This document shows positions 32,178 through 43,850 of a stretch of 64,000 nucleotides of DNA, piece by piece. The translations under genes and the position numbers were made by a program. Every line of letters starts with the position of its first letter. Position 1 is the stretch's first letter. Origin of the DNA: Benincasa hispida (taxonomy: Eukaryota; Streptophyta; Magnoliopsida; Cucurbitales; Cucurbitaceae); NCBI RefSeq assembly GCF_009727055.1, contig NC_052349.1, positions 39,199,865 through 39,263,864 on the forward strand. Direction: 5' to 3'. The notes beneath the pieces were generated by a model. The model was not told where the DNA came from and made no database searches. It was given only the letters and a program-made list of their open reading frames with translations.

Positions 32178-33604
32178 TACGTCAGAAAATCTTCATCTTC
32201 GATCTCTCTTCGCAACGCAATATAGAAGTCTGACAGTTTCTCTCGGCATCTGTCTTTTAAGTCATTGATTTCATATCGAGAAGCGGTCCGCGTTCACTAT
32301 TAAGCCTACGCCCATTCCTTTTAAGCTTGATTCCGCCCTTAGACTCGTTAAGCTGTTCGACTGAACTCGTTGGCTCCGCGCTCTATTCGGTCGGAACCCG
32401 GTTCGATAACCTTCTCTCATAGATTCCCTTCACCAGCCAGCAATCCGCTCTTATCCCTTTCAAACAAAGGGCGAGTTCCTTTCTTGTCTTGCCCAAAAAC
32501 TTTCTGGATTCTCATTGGAGAAAGACTCTCCCGTGGCAAGGTTTTACACATAGGGCTAGCAGCTTTCTTTATCTCGCTTGTCGTTAGTCCGTCTAGCACC
32601 TTTCGGTTGGGGCCCGCCCCGGGGGTTAGACCGCTTGGGTTAGATTTTGGAGTCTGGAAGGCATCCTTGTATTCTTTCAAAAGGTCAGCCATTCTTCTCC
32701 CATTAGACTTGTAAATCCTTTGCTCTTTTTCCTTCTCTCTTCCAGTTCTCCCCCTAGACTAGATTTGACAGGGGCGGAGAATACCACTCTCTCAATAACA
32801 AGAAGAAAGTTGCAATTCCGTTTCCAATGGTTTGAGCTTGGAAGCAACCTACTATCTATCGATAGTCGAGAACAGACAGCTATTTATTGGCAGCTTCGCC
32901 TATCTATTCTATTATGGCCGGCTTGGAGACAGAAGAGGAAGACCATCATCCCTATCCGGGTACGATCATAGCTTTATTCATTCGTTGAACCTTGGGGATA
33001 ACAGCATTGAGGTCAATCACCACACCACCTCTATCATACATACGACATTCCATTCCGCGAGAGTGCATGGTCAACACACACCTAAAGCGCCTACGTTCCG
33101 CTTGTAGCCAATACAACCACAACCTAACTTGCACGACATTCTACAATTGAAACTACTGGTAGTCGAGAGTAGAGTTACGGAAACAGCCGTCTGATGGAAA
33201 ACGGTAGCATGTTTGCTAGTCTTTTCGGACTAGGAGTAGGTACTGAAAGTCTAATCGTATTCTGTGAACGTTGTTCTTTTTGAAAACTTGCTACTAGTTA
33301 GTTGCTTGCAGCTCATAAGGTGCGCTCTTTCGTTCATTCACTCCCTGCTACCGAATACAGTTGAGACTAATGGGTCGAAGCAAGGGCGGTTAGGCATGGC
33401 CAGAGAGGTGGCGAAGTTCTTGTATGAGGATGTGGTGATTCGATTTTCTTTCCTCGACTCGGACTAATGTAAGTAGGTCAAGCAACACCTTATAAAGAGT
33501 TCAAAGGGGTGCAAAAGGGCCTGTCAAGTCTTTCTTTTGTAGGGCTCTAGTCTTATAAGGAAATCGAAGATTCTCGACTAAGGGTTGAAAGTCTGTACTA
33601 AGAC

Positions 33605-33905
33605 TCAGGGGAAGAAAACTTGGGAGGACATATGCAATGAGTTCAACAATAAAGATAGTTACAACATCGAGGTCGATGTAACCAAGTGTGACTTAGAAAG
33701 CATCTAGCAGCAACCTAACGTTTCTATGAGTACATTACCAGATAGATGGAGGAAAAGGGCATCCCAAATGACAACAAGACCCCTGGGGGCAACTGGAAAT
33801 GATAGTGAAAAACCTCTTGCCAGAGTATCAAAAGCATATGTTATGTATGCCCAATACCTACCCGACTTCAAAGCTCTCATAGAGATCGGGTAGAGAATTT
33901 AGGAT
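33605..33905 (+). mobile_element. Ty3/gypsy gag relic
   Basis: Plus-strand translation reads KTWEDICNEFNNKDSYNIEVDVTKCDLESI, then (frame-shifted) DRWRKRASQMTTRP and FKALIEIG. This is the retrotrans_gag order known from plant gypsy elements (a trp-rich helix, E-x-F--F, a DVT..EL..L segment, then R-W--K--Q--TRP). Stops and frameshifts are present and no other domain is attached. Confidence 0.6.
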
Positions 33906-34607
33906 TCCATCTAATCAGGCTTCGGATGCATGAATCCTTCCTTTGATGAGCCAGTCTCTGTTCTGTGGTAGGGCAAGTACACAGTGAAGTATCAATCAAA
34001 ACCTACACTCGATCTCTTCCTATAGTCTCGTTCTTCTCCACTCGACTTTTCTAAGGAAATCCGCCGATTCATTATACGGTTCCTAAATCTGCTTATTCAT
34101 GTGGTAGAGCTACATAAAAGGAGCTCACTCAACTCAACCTATATACCCTTTCTTGCCTCAGACTCTTTTACTGGTTTTATGGCTTGCGATGGGAATTTTT
34201 CTAGCTTGGCAAGGGTGTATGCGCTTTCCTTGCTAACGGAGATCCGCTTGTCTTGTGTCTATGCCTCGGCTTCGGAACATGGGCGTAGGGATCCGTTTTT
34301 ATATCTCAAACAGCTGCGTAGTAAGATGAGAGATAAATGGGTTGTATGGGGGGCTTTCATTCAGTACTCTTTTTGATTCTGAAAAGACCACCGGAGGCAA
34401 GGGTAGGCAGAAGACCCGGGGTTTGGAGGGAACTACTAAAGGGATGTGCATAAAAAGGTTCGTATTTTCCCGCGAAAACTTGCAAGTGCGGGAGGTAGCT
34501 GCATTAGAGACTCAGCGGGTGTCATTGTTTAGCATTCTAAAGAAGTAGGTGGCCACGGTAGCCCCCTCTTTAACCCATTTCTCAATAAGCGTAGTCAGGG
34601 AAAAAGA

Positions 34608-34900
34608 AAATGGAGGCGGAGGCTAAAGCCTTACTCCAAGGGATTCTCTTAGCTAATCAGTTTGGCATTACACTTAATTACATAGAGAGGGACTCTTTAG
34701 CTTTCACAAATGCAATGCAGTCTCAGGTCTCTGACACACTTCTTGGCAGATTCACTATTAAGTAAGACAAATTAAGAACCTTCTTCAAGGCTAACAAGTG
34801 CATCACATTTACAACAAGTAATGGCTTAGCTGACTCTCTGGCAAAAGCTGGACACTCCTCAGCAGATGATCTTCTTTCTACCATCTGATCTTCCTCAACA
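34608..34900 (+). mobile_element. RNase H-like (RVT_3) relic
   Basis: Plus-strand reading gives MEAEAKALLQGILLANQFGI, then ERDSLAF, and after an in-frame stop TSNGLADSLAKAG. EAEA-ALL-G--LA and ERDS are the second and third acidic motifs of plant RNase H-like domains, and ADSLAKAG is the terminal motif. These come from non-LTR retrotransposons or stand-alone RVT_3 genes. The first catalytic Asp region is absent. Confidence 0.6.
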
Positions 34901-37080
34901 TTGCTACACTGCGTTTTTGAATGATTTACAAGGTCTGTATGCAACCAGGCCGACTTCTTAGGGCAAGAGCGTGACTTTGGTAATCCGGTTCGTCGCTAGG
35001 GAGAATACATCCGGGGTTTACTGTTTTCCTTCTCTCTCTAACGTCTTGGTATTGGGTCAGCTTCCGTAGCGGTAATGAACTTTGTCTTCTTGGTTGTTGA
35101 CTAATGCTTGTCAATTCTTGGTGGTTTACAATAACTTTCCGATCACTTCCAATGACATAAAACATTTCCTATTGATTTTTCCCCTGGACCTATTCTATCT
35201 TTGTCGACGCGCGATTTCGTTCATCGTTTGACACTGCTGACTCTGAAGCTTGATTTCACATTGATAGGTTTGAAGGAAATTCAATTAACTAACCCTTTCT
35301 GACTCCCACTACTTCATCACCCGCGACAGTTCAAGGGAACGGATACAGACAAGTACTCGCTTACTTGATTGGCTCAAAACCGCTCCGTGGGCTTGGATTT
35401 TAGCCTTCTGTTAGCATGAACATGAATTAGATTCTATTTGTCTTCTTTATTCTTAAGAGAACCCCCCACCCGAACATTCAGATTCTTTATTCCCCCAAGC
35501 CGGTTCATCTTTGCTTCCTTGCATGCCGCTTTGTTAACAACCGGCGAGACTCTCCTTCTCAAGCCAACCCCAGGTCGGGACGAGACTTTCTTTGAGCTAC
35601 TGGGGAGCTACTTTCTACCCTAGATCTTCTCATTCCTTCAAAGGAATGCTGAATCCCTCTACAACCGCCTAGAATTCGTGAAAAAATCACTTGATTCGCT
35701 TATCCAGTTTGCGTTCTATTCTACTCCAGCTTTCCTTGCTAGGTCCAATAGGCTGTTAGAAAGCGTTTGTTTACCCCAGTAAGAGAGGAGGATGATCGGC
35801 ATATCGATCATACTACCACACACGAATCCAACCAATCACAACTAGCCCGAGAGAGAATTTCCACTATCCATTCCGAGTTATATTAGTGATAGCGCAATCA
35901 TCCCAACTGTCGAATCTAGTGCAGCAGGAAGCATCCGAGTGAGATTCAAAACCATTTAGCAGTCTTCGATCTGACATATTGGCCATATCGGAATAGTGTC
36001 TAGCGCTTCGACCCTGTCCTCCCTTGGGGATTGGTCTCTTAGATTGTGCACGTGAAAAGAAAGCAGTAGCATTAGCAGGAGCAGTAAGATCCAATAAGAA
36101 GCCATTGAATCTGCTGCATCGAATGCCGGGTTCTTTAATTTGAATCTCCTGTTAGGCACGCTAGCTCTGTTTTCAGGAAGTGAATAAGATAATAAGAAAG
36201 TTAGTCTCTTTCGTTCACTCGATCCATTGCTCGAAGAGGTTCAATCCTCCACTCCACCCCTCTGTCAGTTTCAGCCAGAGTAGAGCATTTGGGCTGTCTT
36301 ACGTGGTTGACCGAATCAAGTTTTTGAACCAATGATGCAGACGACCTAGGACCAAGGTCTTACCCTATCAACTACTTAGACAATGGCTGTAAGAAAAGAG
36401 ATCTCGACGGGAAGATATCTATTAGCAGTTTCCGTAAATAATAAAGAGCTTAACAAGTAATAAAAAACAAGTAATGCAAAGGAAACTTCAACTGAAAGGC
36501 GCTTTCCACTGTAATAAAACCCGACGGGGAATAGAATATGAATAGACGAAGGTTTGAAGATCTTAGTACATACGCTCTTCAGCAGAAGACCATAGGACCA
36601 ACGAGAGAACGGATTATTGCAACCCATCTTTCATTGTGATGAGGAAGCCGGCAAATCAACCATGTAGACAGAAGAAAGAGAGTCAACTGGCTCATCAGTA
36701 CACCTAATAGGAGTCGCTATAGCGAAAAGGTCAGTGAAATTCTTTGTTGGCTCAATTCTTCCATTCCAGAGCCCAGAGGAAAGTCTATGCGGCGAGGCAT
36801 CGCTGATAACATCGCCGGTTGTCCCGTTGCTTTAGCCTAGGAGCCAACCTAGTTATTGCAATATCCCAAAGAAAGTAGGGGCAGCTAGCTGTGTTGATAG
36901 AGACTCTTTCCTCTTGCGGGCATAAAAGACCTTAAGTTGAGATGCTACTGCTTAGATTAGATGGTTAGCTCAGTAGATTCTTGTAGCTACCTATCCCTAG
37001 AACTACTAAACGCTATGAAAGCCATAAAACTGCTCTACTGACCAGTGACTCTACTTTTAGATAGATAGAGAAGAAAGAAG
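34901..37080. other. Intergenic mitochondrial-type DNA
   Basis: No recognised gene. Includes the fourth ACCGCTCCGTGGG 13-mer (35379-35391). Frames of up to 91 codons are unsupported. Confidence 0.4.
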
Positions 37081-37121
37081 TCACAGTCCTTTGTTTTTGA
37101 GATTGATGCAGTTACTAATTA

Positions 37122-38370
37122 ATGATCTGGCATGTACAGAATGAAAACTTCATTCTCGATTCTACGAGAATTTTGATGAAAGCCTTTCATTTGCTTCTCT
37201 TCGATGGAAGTTTGATTTTCCCAGAATGTATCCCAATTTTTGCCAAATTCTTCTTCTGATGATCGATTCAACCTCTGATCAAAAAGATATACCTTTGTTA
37301 TATTTCATCTCTTCAACAAGTTTAGTAATGAGCATAACGGCCTGTTCCGATGGAGAGAAGAACTCATCTTTTCGACTGGGAAATTTCCAAATTTCTGAAA
37401 CTGCAACGAAATCTTTCAATTCTTATTTGACTATGTTCAACTCTATGTATTCCTCGAGACGTAGAGTACATTGAATGTACAGAAATGGCTATAACAGAGT
37501 TTCTGTTATTCGTATTAACAGCGACTAACGGAGGAATGTTTTTATGCTGTGAAAATTAGTTAATAACGAGCTTTCTAGCTCCAGAATGTTTCAGTTTATG
37601 CTCCTACCTATTATCTGGATATACCAAGAAAGATGTACGGTCTAATGAGGCTACTACGAAATATTTACTCATGGGTGGGGCAAGTTCTTCTATTCTGGTG
37701 AATGCTTTCTCTTGGCTATATGGTTCATCCGGGGGAGAGATCGAGCTTCGACGAAATAGTAAATGGTCCTCTCAATACACAAATGTCTCACTCCCCAGGA
37801 ATTTCAATTGCGCAACTATTCATCACTGTAGGAATTGGGTTCAAACTTTCCCCAGCCCCTTCTCATCAATGGACTCCTGACGTATAACGAAGGGTCGGGT
37901 TCGTTCGAGAAATTCCTGCCTCTCTATCGAGATCTGAATGTTTGGATTTTTCAAAACTTCATGGACATGCAGAAGAGAAAGACGGACCCACTCGTCGGAC
38001 CAAGACATAACTTTGACTTGTTCAAATAACAAACAATTAGGTGAAGCAGGGTCAGGAACAACGAATCTCTTTATGATAAACAGATTCATTTTGCAAGTTC
38101 GTTATTACGGGTAGTTCCTACAAAGGATCGGACTAATGACGTATACAATACTGGAATTCTCGATGTAGATGCTACATAGTGGGTTCTCATCCTTCAGAGA
38201 CTACGAGTGTAATAGGAGCACCGTCGACAAAAGGATCACCCTAAGATGATCATCACATGGCTATTGAGAACGAATCAAATCAGATGGTTCTATTCTCAAT
38301 CTTTCTGACTTGCTCCTACGGGTCGAAAAGAGTGAAATCAGGTCCCTTTCTATTTCAAAAAATGAAAGCT
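37122..38370 (+). pseudogene. ndhB: Plastid ndhB fragment (exon 1 and part of intron)
   Basis: Subunit 2 of the thylakoid NDH complex in its native compartment; here only a copied fragment. ATG 37122 opens [17 protein letters not shown] and [12 protein letters not shown], and homologous pieces follow in shifting frames: [86 protein letters not shown]. The coding match fades at about 37,985, after which ndhB group II intron-like sequence (GGACCAAGACATAAC onward) runs to about 38,370. At least four indels break the frame and the second exon is absent. The upstream 30 bp also look like the plastid ndhB leader. Most probably plastid DNA first moved into mitochondria and was carried here within the block. 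Confidence 0.85.
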
Positions 38371-39689
38371 GACTAGCAATCGCTCGTTTTTCTTATTGCA
38401 TGGGATTGGATGTTAATAATGACAGAACATCTATTACTTGAGGAGCGCGCATACAGAGCAGAGCGAAAGTGATTTATTGTCTCAATAGAAACGAAGCGCA
38501 GGAAAGGAAGCACCAGGAAGAAAAGCCCACCATAACTAAGAACTGCAGTCAAGCTGGAAAGAACCTAAGAGTGAAAGAAAAAGAAAAGAAGACTGCAGTG
38601 CCTTAATAACCTAAGCAGATGTCTACTATCCCTTTCCTAAAAGAAGTTTGATTGAAGTGCTTGTGCAGGTATGGGCACTTCGTCACAAGTAATCTCCTTT
38701 ATTCCATCCAATCCAGCGGAAAGCGTTTTGTGATACTTAAGTAATAAAGTTCATAAACACAGCCCGAAGCAAGGGAGTTCCAAATTGGAGTAGTGATAGA
38801 AAGGAAGCACGGATAGCGAGTTTTTATTAAAAAGTGTATATAACAATACCGGCTTCAAAGGCAGTCCGTCCTCTGCTAGTTATTGATAGTTGTCTTGTCA
38901 GGTAAGTAAGGGTCCGAAGGAGGTAAGGCTAACCTCAGATTCTAGGTCAATAAGTGAGAAAGTTCTCTTTGCCGTTAGGACCGGTCTGACGATGAATAAG
39001 GCATACGGCGTGACAATCTGTTGACATACAATTGACGAGGCTATCACATACATTTACCTTGGTATACCTCTACAAAGATAAGAGATTCGAGAAAGAATTT
39101 CACCGATAGCAACTCTTCGACCCGGAACTTCCCAATCAAACACGGACAACGGCTACCATTATCCGATCACATTTTTCCTTCTTCTTCTGAAACCTTGGGG
39201 AAGTCGCCTCGCCTATGAGTAGTAAAATGACGTTACGGCTTCCTGCTTCAGCGCGCTCTGGCACCGACTGATTTAGCACCTTCTAAGATCTCATCTCGTT
39301 GAAGGGTTTCAGAAGCTTAGTCTGTACTCTGACTAAGGGTTGTCACGATCTTCAGAAATTTGCTTGACTCTTCAGAATCGTAGAAAGGGGAGAAAGATCC
39401 AAGTGCAAGCATTGAGTCAAATTCAGGTATAGCAATGTAGTTCTTGTCTCCCTCTCCTACCTAGAGCACTCAAATAGGTAGCATGGATTAGTCATGAAAA
39501 AGATAGTTGAGAGAATAGAAGATTCAAAGCCAAAGACTGAAGCGAGTAACAGAGTGACTAAGGTTGAAGATGTAGCATTAGCCGCTGTTTAAGCTTGAAC
39601 TCTCTTTCTCGATTGCTACTACTAGTTGAGGGGTCTTCCCTGCCTTCTTCAAGTACTTCCTCGCGGTTGTCGCATTTGCTTTCTCTCTG
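38371..39689. other. Last mitochondrial-type stretch before the gap
   Basis: Mitochondrial-like composition without a recognised gene. It ends at the N run, so the real right border of the organelle block is not in the sequence. Confidence 0.4.
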
Positions 39690-39789
39690 NNNNNNNNNNN
39701 NNNNNNNNNNNNNNNNNNNNNNNNNNNNNNNNNNNNNNNNNNNNNNNNNNNNNNNNNNNNNNNNNNNNNNNNNNNNNNNNNNNNNNNNN
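39690..39789. other. Assembly gap, exactly 100 N
   Basis: A run of 100 N, the conventional placeholder for a gap of unknown length. Mitochondrial-type sequence lies to the left and AT-rich nuclear repeats to the right. Confidence 0.98.
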
Positions 39790-40069
39790 CAAAAAGAGAG
39801 AGAGAGCTTGAGTGGGGAACAAGTCAAGGTAGTTTAAGGAAACTGGACTTTGTCACTTGGTATTTTAAGTGAATATAATTACTTGAGGCAAAAGAAAAAC
39901 AAATCGATTTTACTATTCTTAGGTTGTCCACATCCCAAGTAACTCAACTACTCCTTATGACCATCTCTACCTCAGGTAAACCGCCCTACCTTGCCTTTTA
40001 TTTCTTGGCATGTCACCCAACACACCTACTGTTGGCTCTACAAGGCCCACTAAGCCCAATCGCATGTTT

Positions 40070-40870
40070 TCAATCTTCTTTCAATGTTGGATAAGTGCAG
40101 TTTGAAAGAGGGGAGAAAGGAATTCATGTTTGGAAGCCTAATCCTGTTGAGAGCTTTCCCTGTTAATCTTTCTTTAGGTCATTGTTGATCCCTCTCCTTT
40201 TTGTGAGTCGGTCTTTGATAAGATCTGAAGGATTAAGATACTAAGAAAAATTAAGTTTTTTCACCTGGCAAGTTTTGTTTGACATGTGAACACTTTGGAT
40301 AGGATTTCGAAGAAGGTCCTTATAATAGGTCCTTTCTACTATTCACCTGGCAAGTTTTTGTTTGACCATGTGAACACTTTGGATAGGATTTCGAAGAAGG
40401 GATCCTTATTAATAGGTCCTTTCTACTATATTCTCTGTCGAAAGGCTGAGGAAAACCTGGATCACCTTCTATGGGACTGTCAATTTATGAGGTCTGTGTG
40501 AACGTGCTTTTTACCCCGGAGTTTGATGTCCAATTAACCAGTCAAAGAGATATTGGATCGACGATTGGGAATTCTTCCTTCATCCACCACCTTTTAAAGA
40601 GAACGGCCGGTTGTTGTGGCTTGTGAGGGTTTGTGTGCTACGTTGTGGGATGTTTGGGGGAAAAGGAATAATAGGGTATTTAGAGGTCTTGAGAAGGACC
40701 CAAGTTGAGATTTGGTCCTTAGTGAGATTTCATGTTTCATTTGGGCTCAGTTTTGAAGTTTTTTTTGGTATTATTCTATAGACAACATTATGCTTAGTTG
40801 GCTTGTGTTTTTGTATGCCATTGTATTCTTTCATTTCTTCTCAATGAAAGTTGATTTTCTCTTTTAAAAA
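40070..40870 (+). mobile_element. LINE (L1-type) ORF2 C-terminal fragment and 3' end, copy A1
   Basis: Broken frames encode MLDKCSLK-like, FHLASFV-like and HVNTLDRISKKGSLL, then ILCRKAEENLDHLLWDC, the zf-RVT zinc-binding domain (C-x2-C ... H-x4-C) found at the C terminus of plant LINE ORF2 proteins, followed by GSTIGEF--HPP and a 3' UTR ending in CAATGAAAGTTGATTTTCTC and an A run. An internal 82-bp tandem duplication (units starting at 40262 and 40344) and a TGA in place of Trp at about 40,500 mark it as dead. Confidence 0.75.
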
Positions 40871-41700
40871 AAACCTACCAACATTTGCCTAGTGTGAACA
40901 TTCCCTCAACTATCTCTTCTCTCTTCCGGGTCAAGTTTGGGTTCCTCTTACATTTTTTTTTATCTAGCACAATGACTTCAGATGAGTTACTCCTTGTCTC
41001 TGCCTGAGCACAACTACTCTCGACGTGAAAATTGAAATGCCTCATCAATTCCTGTTCGGAGTTTGTGCTTTATTCTTTTTAGTATGTAGCCTCCCTACAC
41101 GCCACATATGTCCCTGCGTCGTCATTAGTTGATGGGTCAACATTTAGACTGATGCAATTACTAAGGTAAGCTTCTAGAGCTTCAAGCTGCTGGCTGTGAG
41201 TCTCTCTTCCAAGGTCTCGGCTTGCCTTGATCGAAGAGCAATGCCTTCTTCTCTTAAGACATTGACGAGCCTTCCTTTTGGTTGATGGAACTCCTTCTCC
41301 ATTAGGAAATAAAGAATAGTATTTTTTTTATGATTAATTAAGTTATGTTCGTATTGACAAATCTATTAGGTTTGACGTTTAGATCTTTTAATTACTCATG
41401 AAGGTCAGAATTTTATTTATTTATTTAGTGTTATTCACTCTCTTTTTCACGTTTCGTATGTTTACTTGATTAATTATGGAGAGTCTAAACAAGAAACCAC
41501 AATCATGTCTACAAATTTTCCATTAATTGAAAAATTGTGGTCATTTTGACCATCACGTTTCTAAAATGCGTTGACCATCTAGCTATAATTTTATAAGCTA
41601 CAAAATTTCCATTGAATTATCACTAAAAAAAAGAAAAAAAAAACATCGAACGAGTCAAATTGAATTTCAGTAGGTATTAAGATTTCATCTAAATAGAGAA
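40871..41700. repeat. Unclassified repeat segment following LINE 3' end
   Basis: About 820 bp that recur after every LINE end in the window: 40,871-41,700, 46,427-47,270, 55,645-56,470 and (without LINE) 60,172-61,020. The 46,405-46,602 minus frame contains an acidic segment (GDLEDEEMEEEP) and helical text, possibly a degraded gypsy gag. The paired occurrence shows LINE end plus this segment moved or duplicated as a unit. Confidence 0.6.
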
Positions 41701-41994
41701 TTTAAATAACTACTGTTCACACGAGGTTCCGGAGAAACGTGTTTCGTGGAGTTGAACTTGAGTTGGTGTTGATGTTGAAGTTGATGCGATGTTCGATCTC
41801 AAATACTTGATCCTCTGATTCTCTGGGTGAATGTGCTTGACTGGAAGAATGAAAAAAAACTTCTTGAAGTAGAAGTCTTGGAAGAGGTTTTATGTCTTCA
41901 AGGGTCTTCTGTCTAGTGTAGCTTAGGATCTTGGAGTCTTTTGTTGATGAATTCTCTTTGGCTCTCTGAATGTAGAAAATGTTTGACCCTTGCA

Positions 41995-42180
41995 AATGAG
42001 GGAGTTCTATGATGGGCTTATGGCTTGGGCCTGGCCTTGATTAGGCAATGAGCCTAATTTAATGTACTTGGGCCTGGCCTTTGGCCTAAAAACTGGACTT
42101 GGTCTGGCCTTTGGACTTAATTAATTGGATTTGGGTCTGGCCTTTGGGCCTAATTAATTAGGCTTAGGCATATTTTTGGC
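41995..42180 (+). repeat. Tandem ~36-bp repeats (GGCCTGGCCTTTGG)
   Basis: About four degenerate units of CTTGGGCCTGGCCTTTGGGC plus an AATTAATTGGA spacer. The counterpart in copy B is 56,795-56,960 and is more regular. Confidence 0.7.
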
Positions 42181-42413
42181 GTTTTTAGGCCCACCTTAAG
42201 GCCATATTGGGCTAAACTGGGCCAACGCCCAAATTATAGCGTCAAATTGATCGAAATTAATTTTACTCAATCGACGTCTGCGGCAAAAACACAGAATTTT
42301 ACCCTTAAATTCAATTCGAGACATGTATCAACTTTTAATTGGTCACAAATTTGATGATTTCGGAATTTCCGTCATTAATTAGCAAATGACGTGGCGGTCT
42401 GTGGTTTGGTAAG

Positions 42414-43850
42414 ACAGACGAGTTGGGAAGCCCATGCGTGCTAGGAACACGGGTGTTGGCAGTGTATTGCAAAGATGATGGGCACGCAGTGGGAAGAATG
42501 GATAACGCACAGACATGGCATAAGTAGTTTTGATAGAACGTTGAGTGATCAGTGTGAACTGCTGAAGCCTGATCTCTTCTCCAAACTTTGTGGTCTTTTT
42601 AGAGTAGGAAAATGACTAAGTGGGTTAGTATGCTGAGAAGTTCAGAGTGAGGGAGCTTGAGTAAGGAACAAGTCAAGGTCTTAAGTTTAAGGAAACTTGA
42701 CTTCATCACTTGGTATTTTTAGTGCATTAATTACTTAAGGAAAAGAAAAACAAATCGATTTTACTATTCTTATGTTGCCCACTTCCCTAAGTATCTCAAT
42801 TACTCCTTATGATCATCTCTACCTTAGGTATATCCGCCTACCTTGCCTTTTATTTCCTGGCATGTCACCCTACACACCTTGTCGTTGGCTCTTGAAAGGC
42901 CCACTAAGCCCAACCGCATGTCTCAATCTTGAGGGTCTAACAAGCTCCCCACTTGAGCTTGTAGATGTCCTCACTCAATACTCCCCTATATGGTCTTCAA
43001 ATTGCCATAATATTACATCTCTCTCCAAGAAACCTTTGGTCACCTTCGCCCTTCCACTCACAGAAAATGGGTCCATCAATTCTTCCTGCTCATGCCATGG
43101 TATGATGATTTAGAATTTCAGCTACCCCCCTGTCAAACTAATTCGCATCATGGTAGGAGCTCATTTGGTCATTTCTCGTATTATCAAGCAAATCTTGTGA
43201 GAAAGGCTTCAGGAGACTTACATGGAACGTCGGATGGATCTTCGAATGTCTTTGATAGTACCACCTTAAAGTTTGAAGTGGGAGATTCAGTTTTGCTGAA
43301 GCTTACTCCTCATATGTGGAATAAACTAAGAGGCAAAAATGTACACAAAGGGTTGTGTGCCAAGATACGATGGCCCCTTTAAAGTCATTAAACGTGTGGC
43401 AAGGTTGTCTACTGTTAAAATTTTCTAGACGTCTGAAGATCCACCTGATGTTCCATGTAAGTTTTCGTGAAGCCTTTTTCACAAGATTTCTTGATAGTAC
43501 GAGAAAGTAGACCAAACAAGCTCCCGTCGTGATATGGAAATAGTTTGATAGGGAGGTAGATGAAATCGTAGATCATCATACTATGGGCATGAGCAAGAAG
43601 AATCGACAGACCAATTTTCTTATGAGATGGAAGAGCGAAGGTGACCAAAAGGTTTCTTGGGAGAAAAGATTAGGTTTAACAGTTCACGTTAGTCGCTCAA
43701 CGTTTTGTTGACACTGCCTGTGTGAACACCCACACGTCAGCCACTCTACTTGCTGAGTGCCCATGCATGCACGCGCGCTCGCTAGCATGCGCCTACACCT
43801 TTTGCGTGCGGCTGCCTGGCACGCGTCAGGGCCTTCCCAACGCTGCTGTC
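42414..43850. mobile_element. Long inverted repeat enclosing a gypsy integrase C-terminal scrap (copy A)
   Basis: Inner arms at about 43,010-43,250 and 43,425-43,670 are imperfect reverse complements, and outer arms at 42,414-42,600 and 43,680-43,850 are too; the left side has an extra ~400 bp between inner and outer arms. The centre (43,267-43,420) encodes FEVGDSVLLKLTPHMWNKLR, VHKGL, RYDGPFKVIKRVGKVVY-type text, the chromatin-distal C-terminal end of a Ty3/gypsy integrase. The arrangement looks like two head-to-head copies of the same retroelement remnant, or a foldback element. It is not coding. Confidence 0.65.

Larger units (their letters stand above)
31275..33604. other. Intergenic mitochondrial-type DNA with one possible ORF
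   Basis: No known gene apart from the ORF listed separately at 31,758-32,177. Carries an ACCGCTCCGTGGG 13-mer (31631-31643) and a hairpin CAACGGC/GCCGTTG (31705-31724). Another minus frame at 32,417-32,692 (starting MADLLKEYKDAF) weakly resembles a gypsy polyprotein motif but does not continue as one. Confidence 0.4.
5010..39689. other. ~34.7 kb block of plant mitochondrial DNA, probable NUMT
   Basis: The base composition changes from AT-rich nuclear to a balanced composition with many pyrimidine/purine-rich tracts, typical of plant mitochondrial intergenic DNA. The block contains the angiosperm mitochondrial nad3-rps12 pair in unedited form, rpl2 with its group II intron, native-type trnC-GCA and plastid-derived trnH-GUG. 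It also contains nuclear and plastid passengers, as large plant mitochondrial genomes do. Its left edge abuts a truncated copia element with no N; its right edge is a 100-N gap. This fits a nuclear insertion of mitochondrial DNA; a chimeric scaffold cannot be excluded. The exact left junction (5,010-5,700) is blurred by a gypsy relic. Confidence 0.8.

Noticed and set aside
36225..36285. Possible tRNA 3' half (GGTTCAATCCTCC followed by CACTCCACCCC)
   Set aside because: No matching 5' acceptor strand, D arm or anticodon arm can be placed upstream.
5010..39689. Mitochondrial rRNA genes (rrn5, rrn18, rrn26), cox, cob, atp or matR genes
   Set aside because: Looked for their conserved protein or RNA signatures on both strands and found none; the nad2-like impression near 37.2 kb is plastid ndhB.
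39558..39837. Open frames across the N run
   Set aside because: They exist only because N codons are not read as stops.
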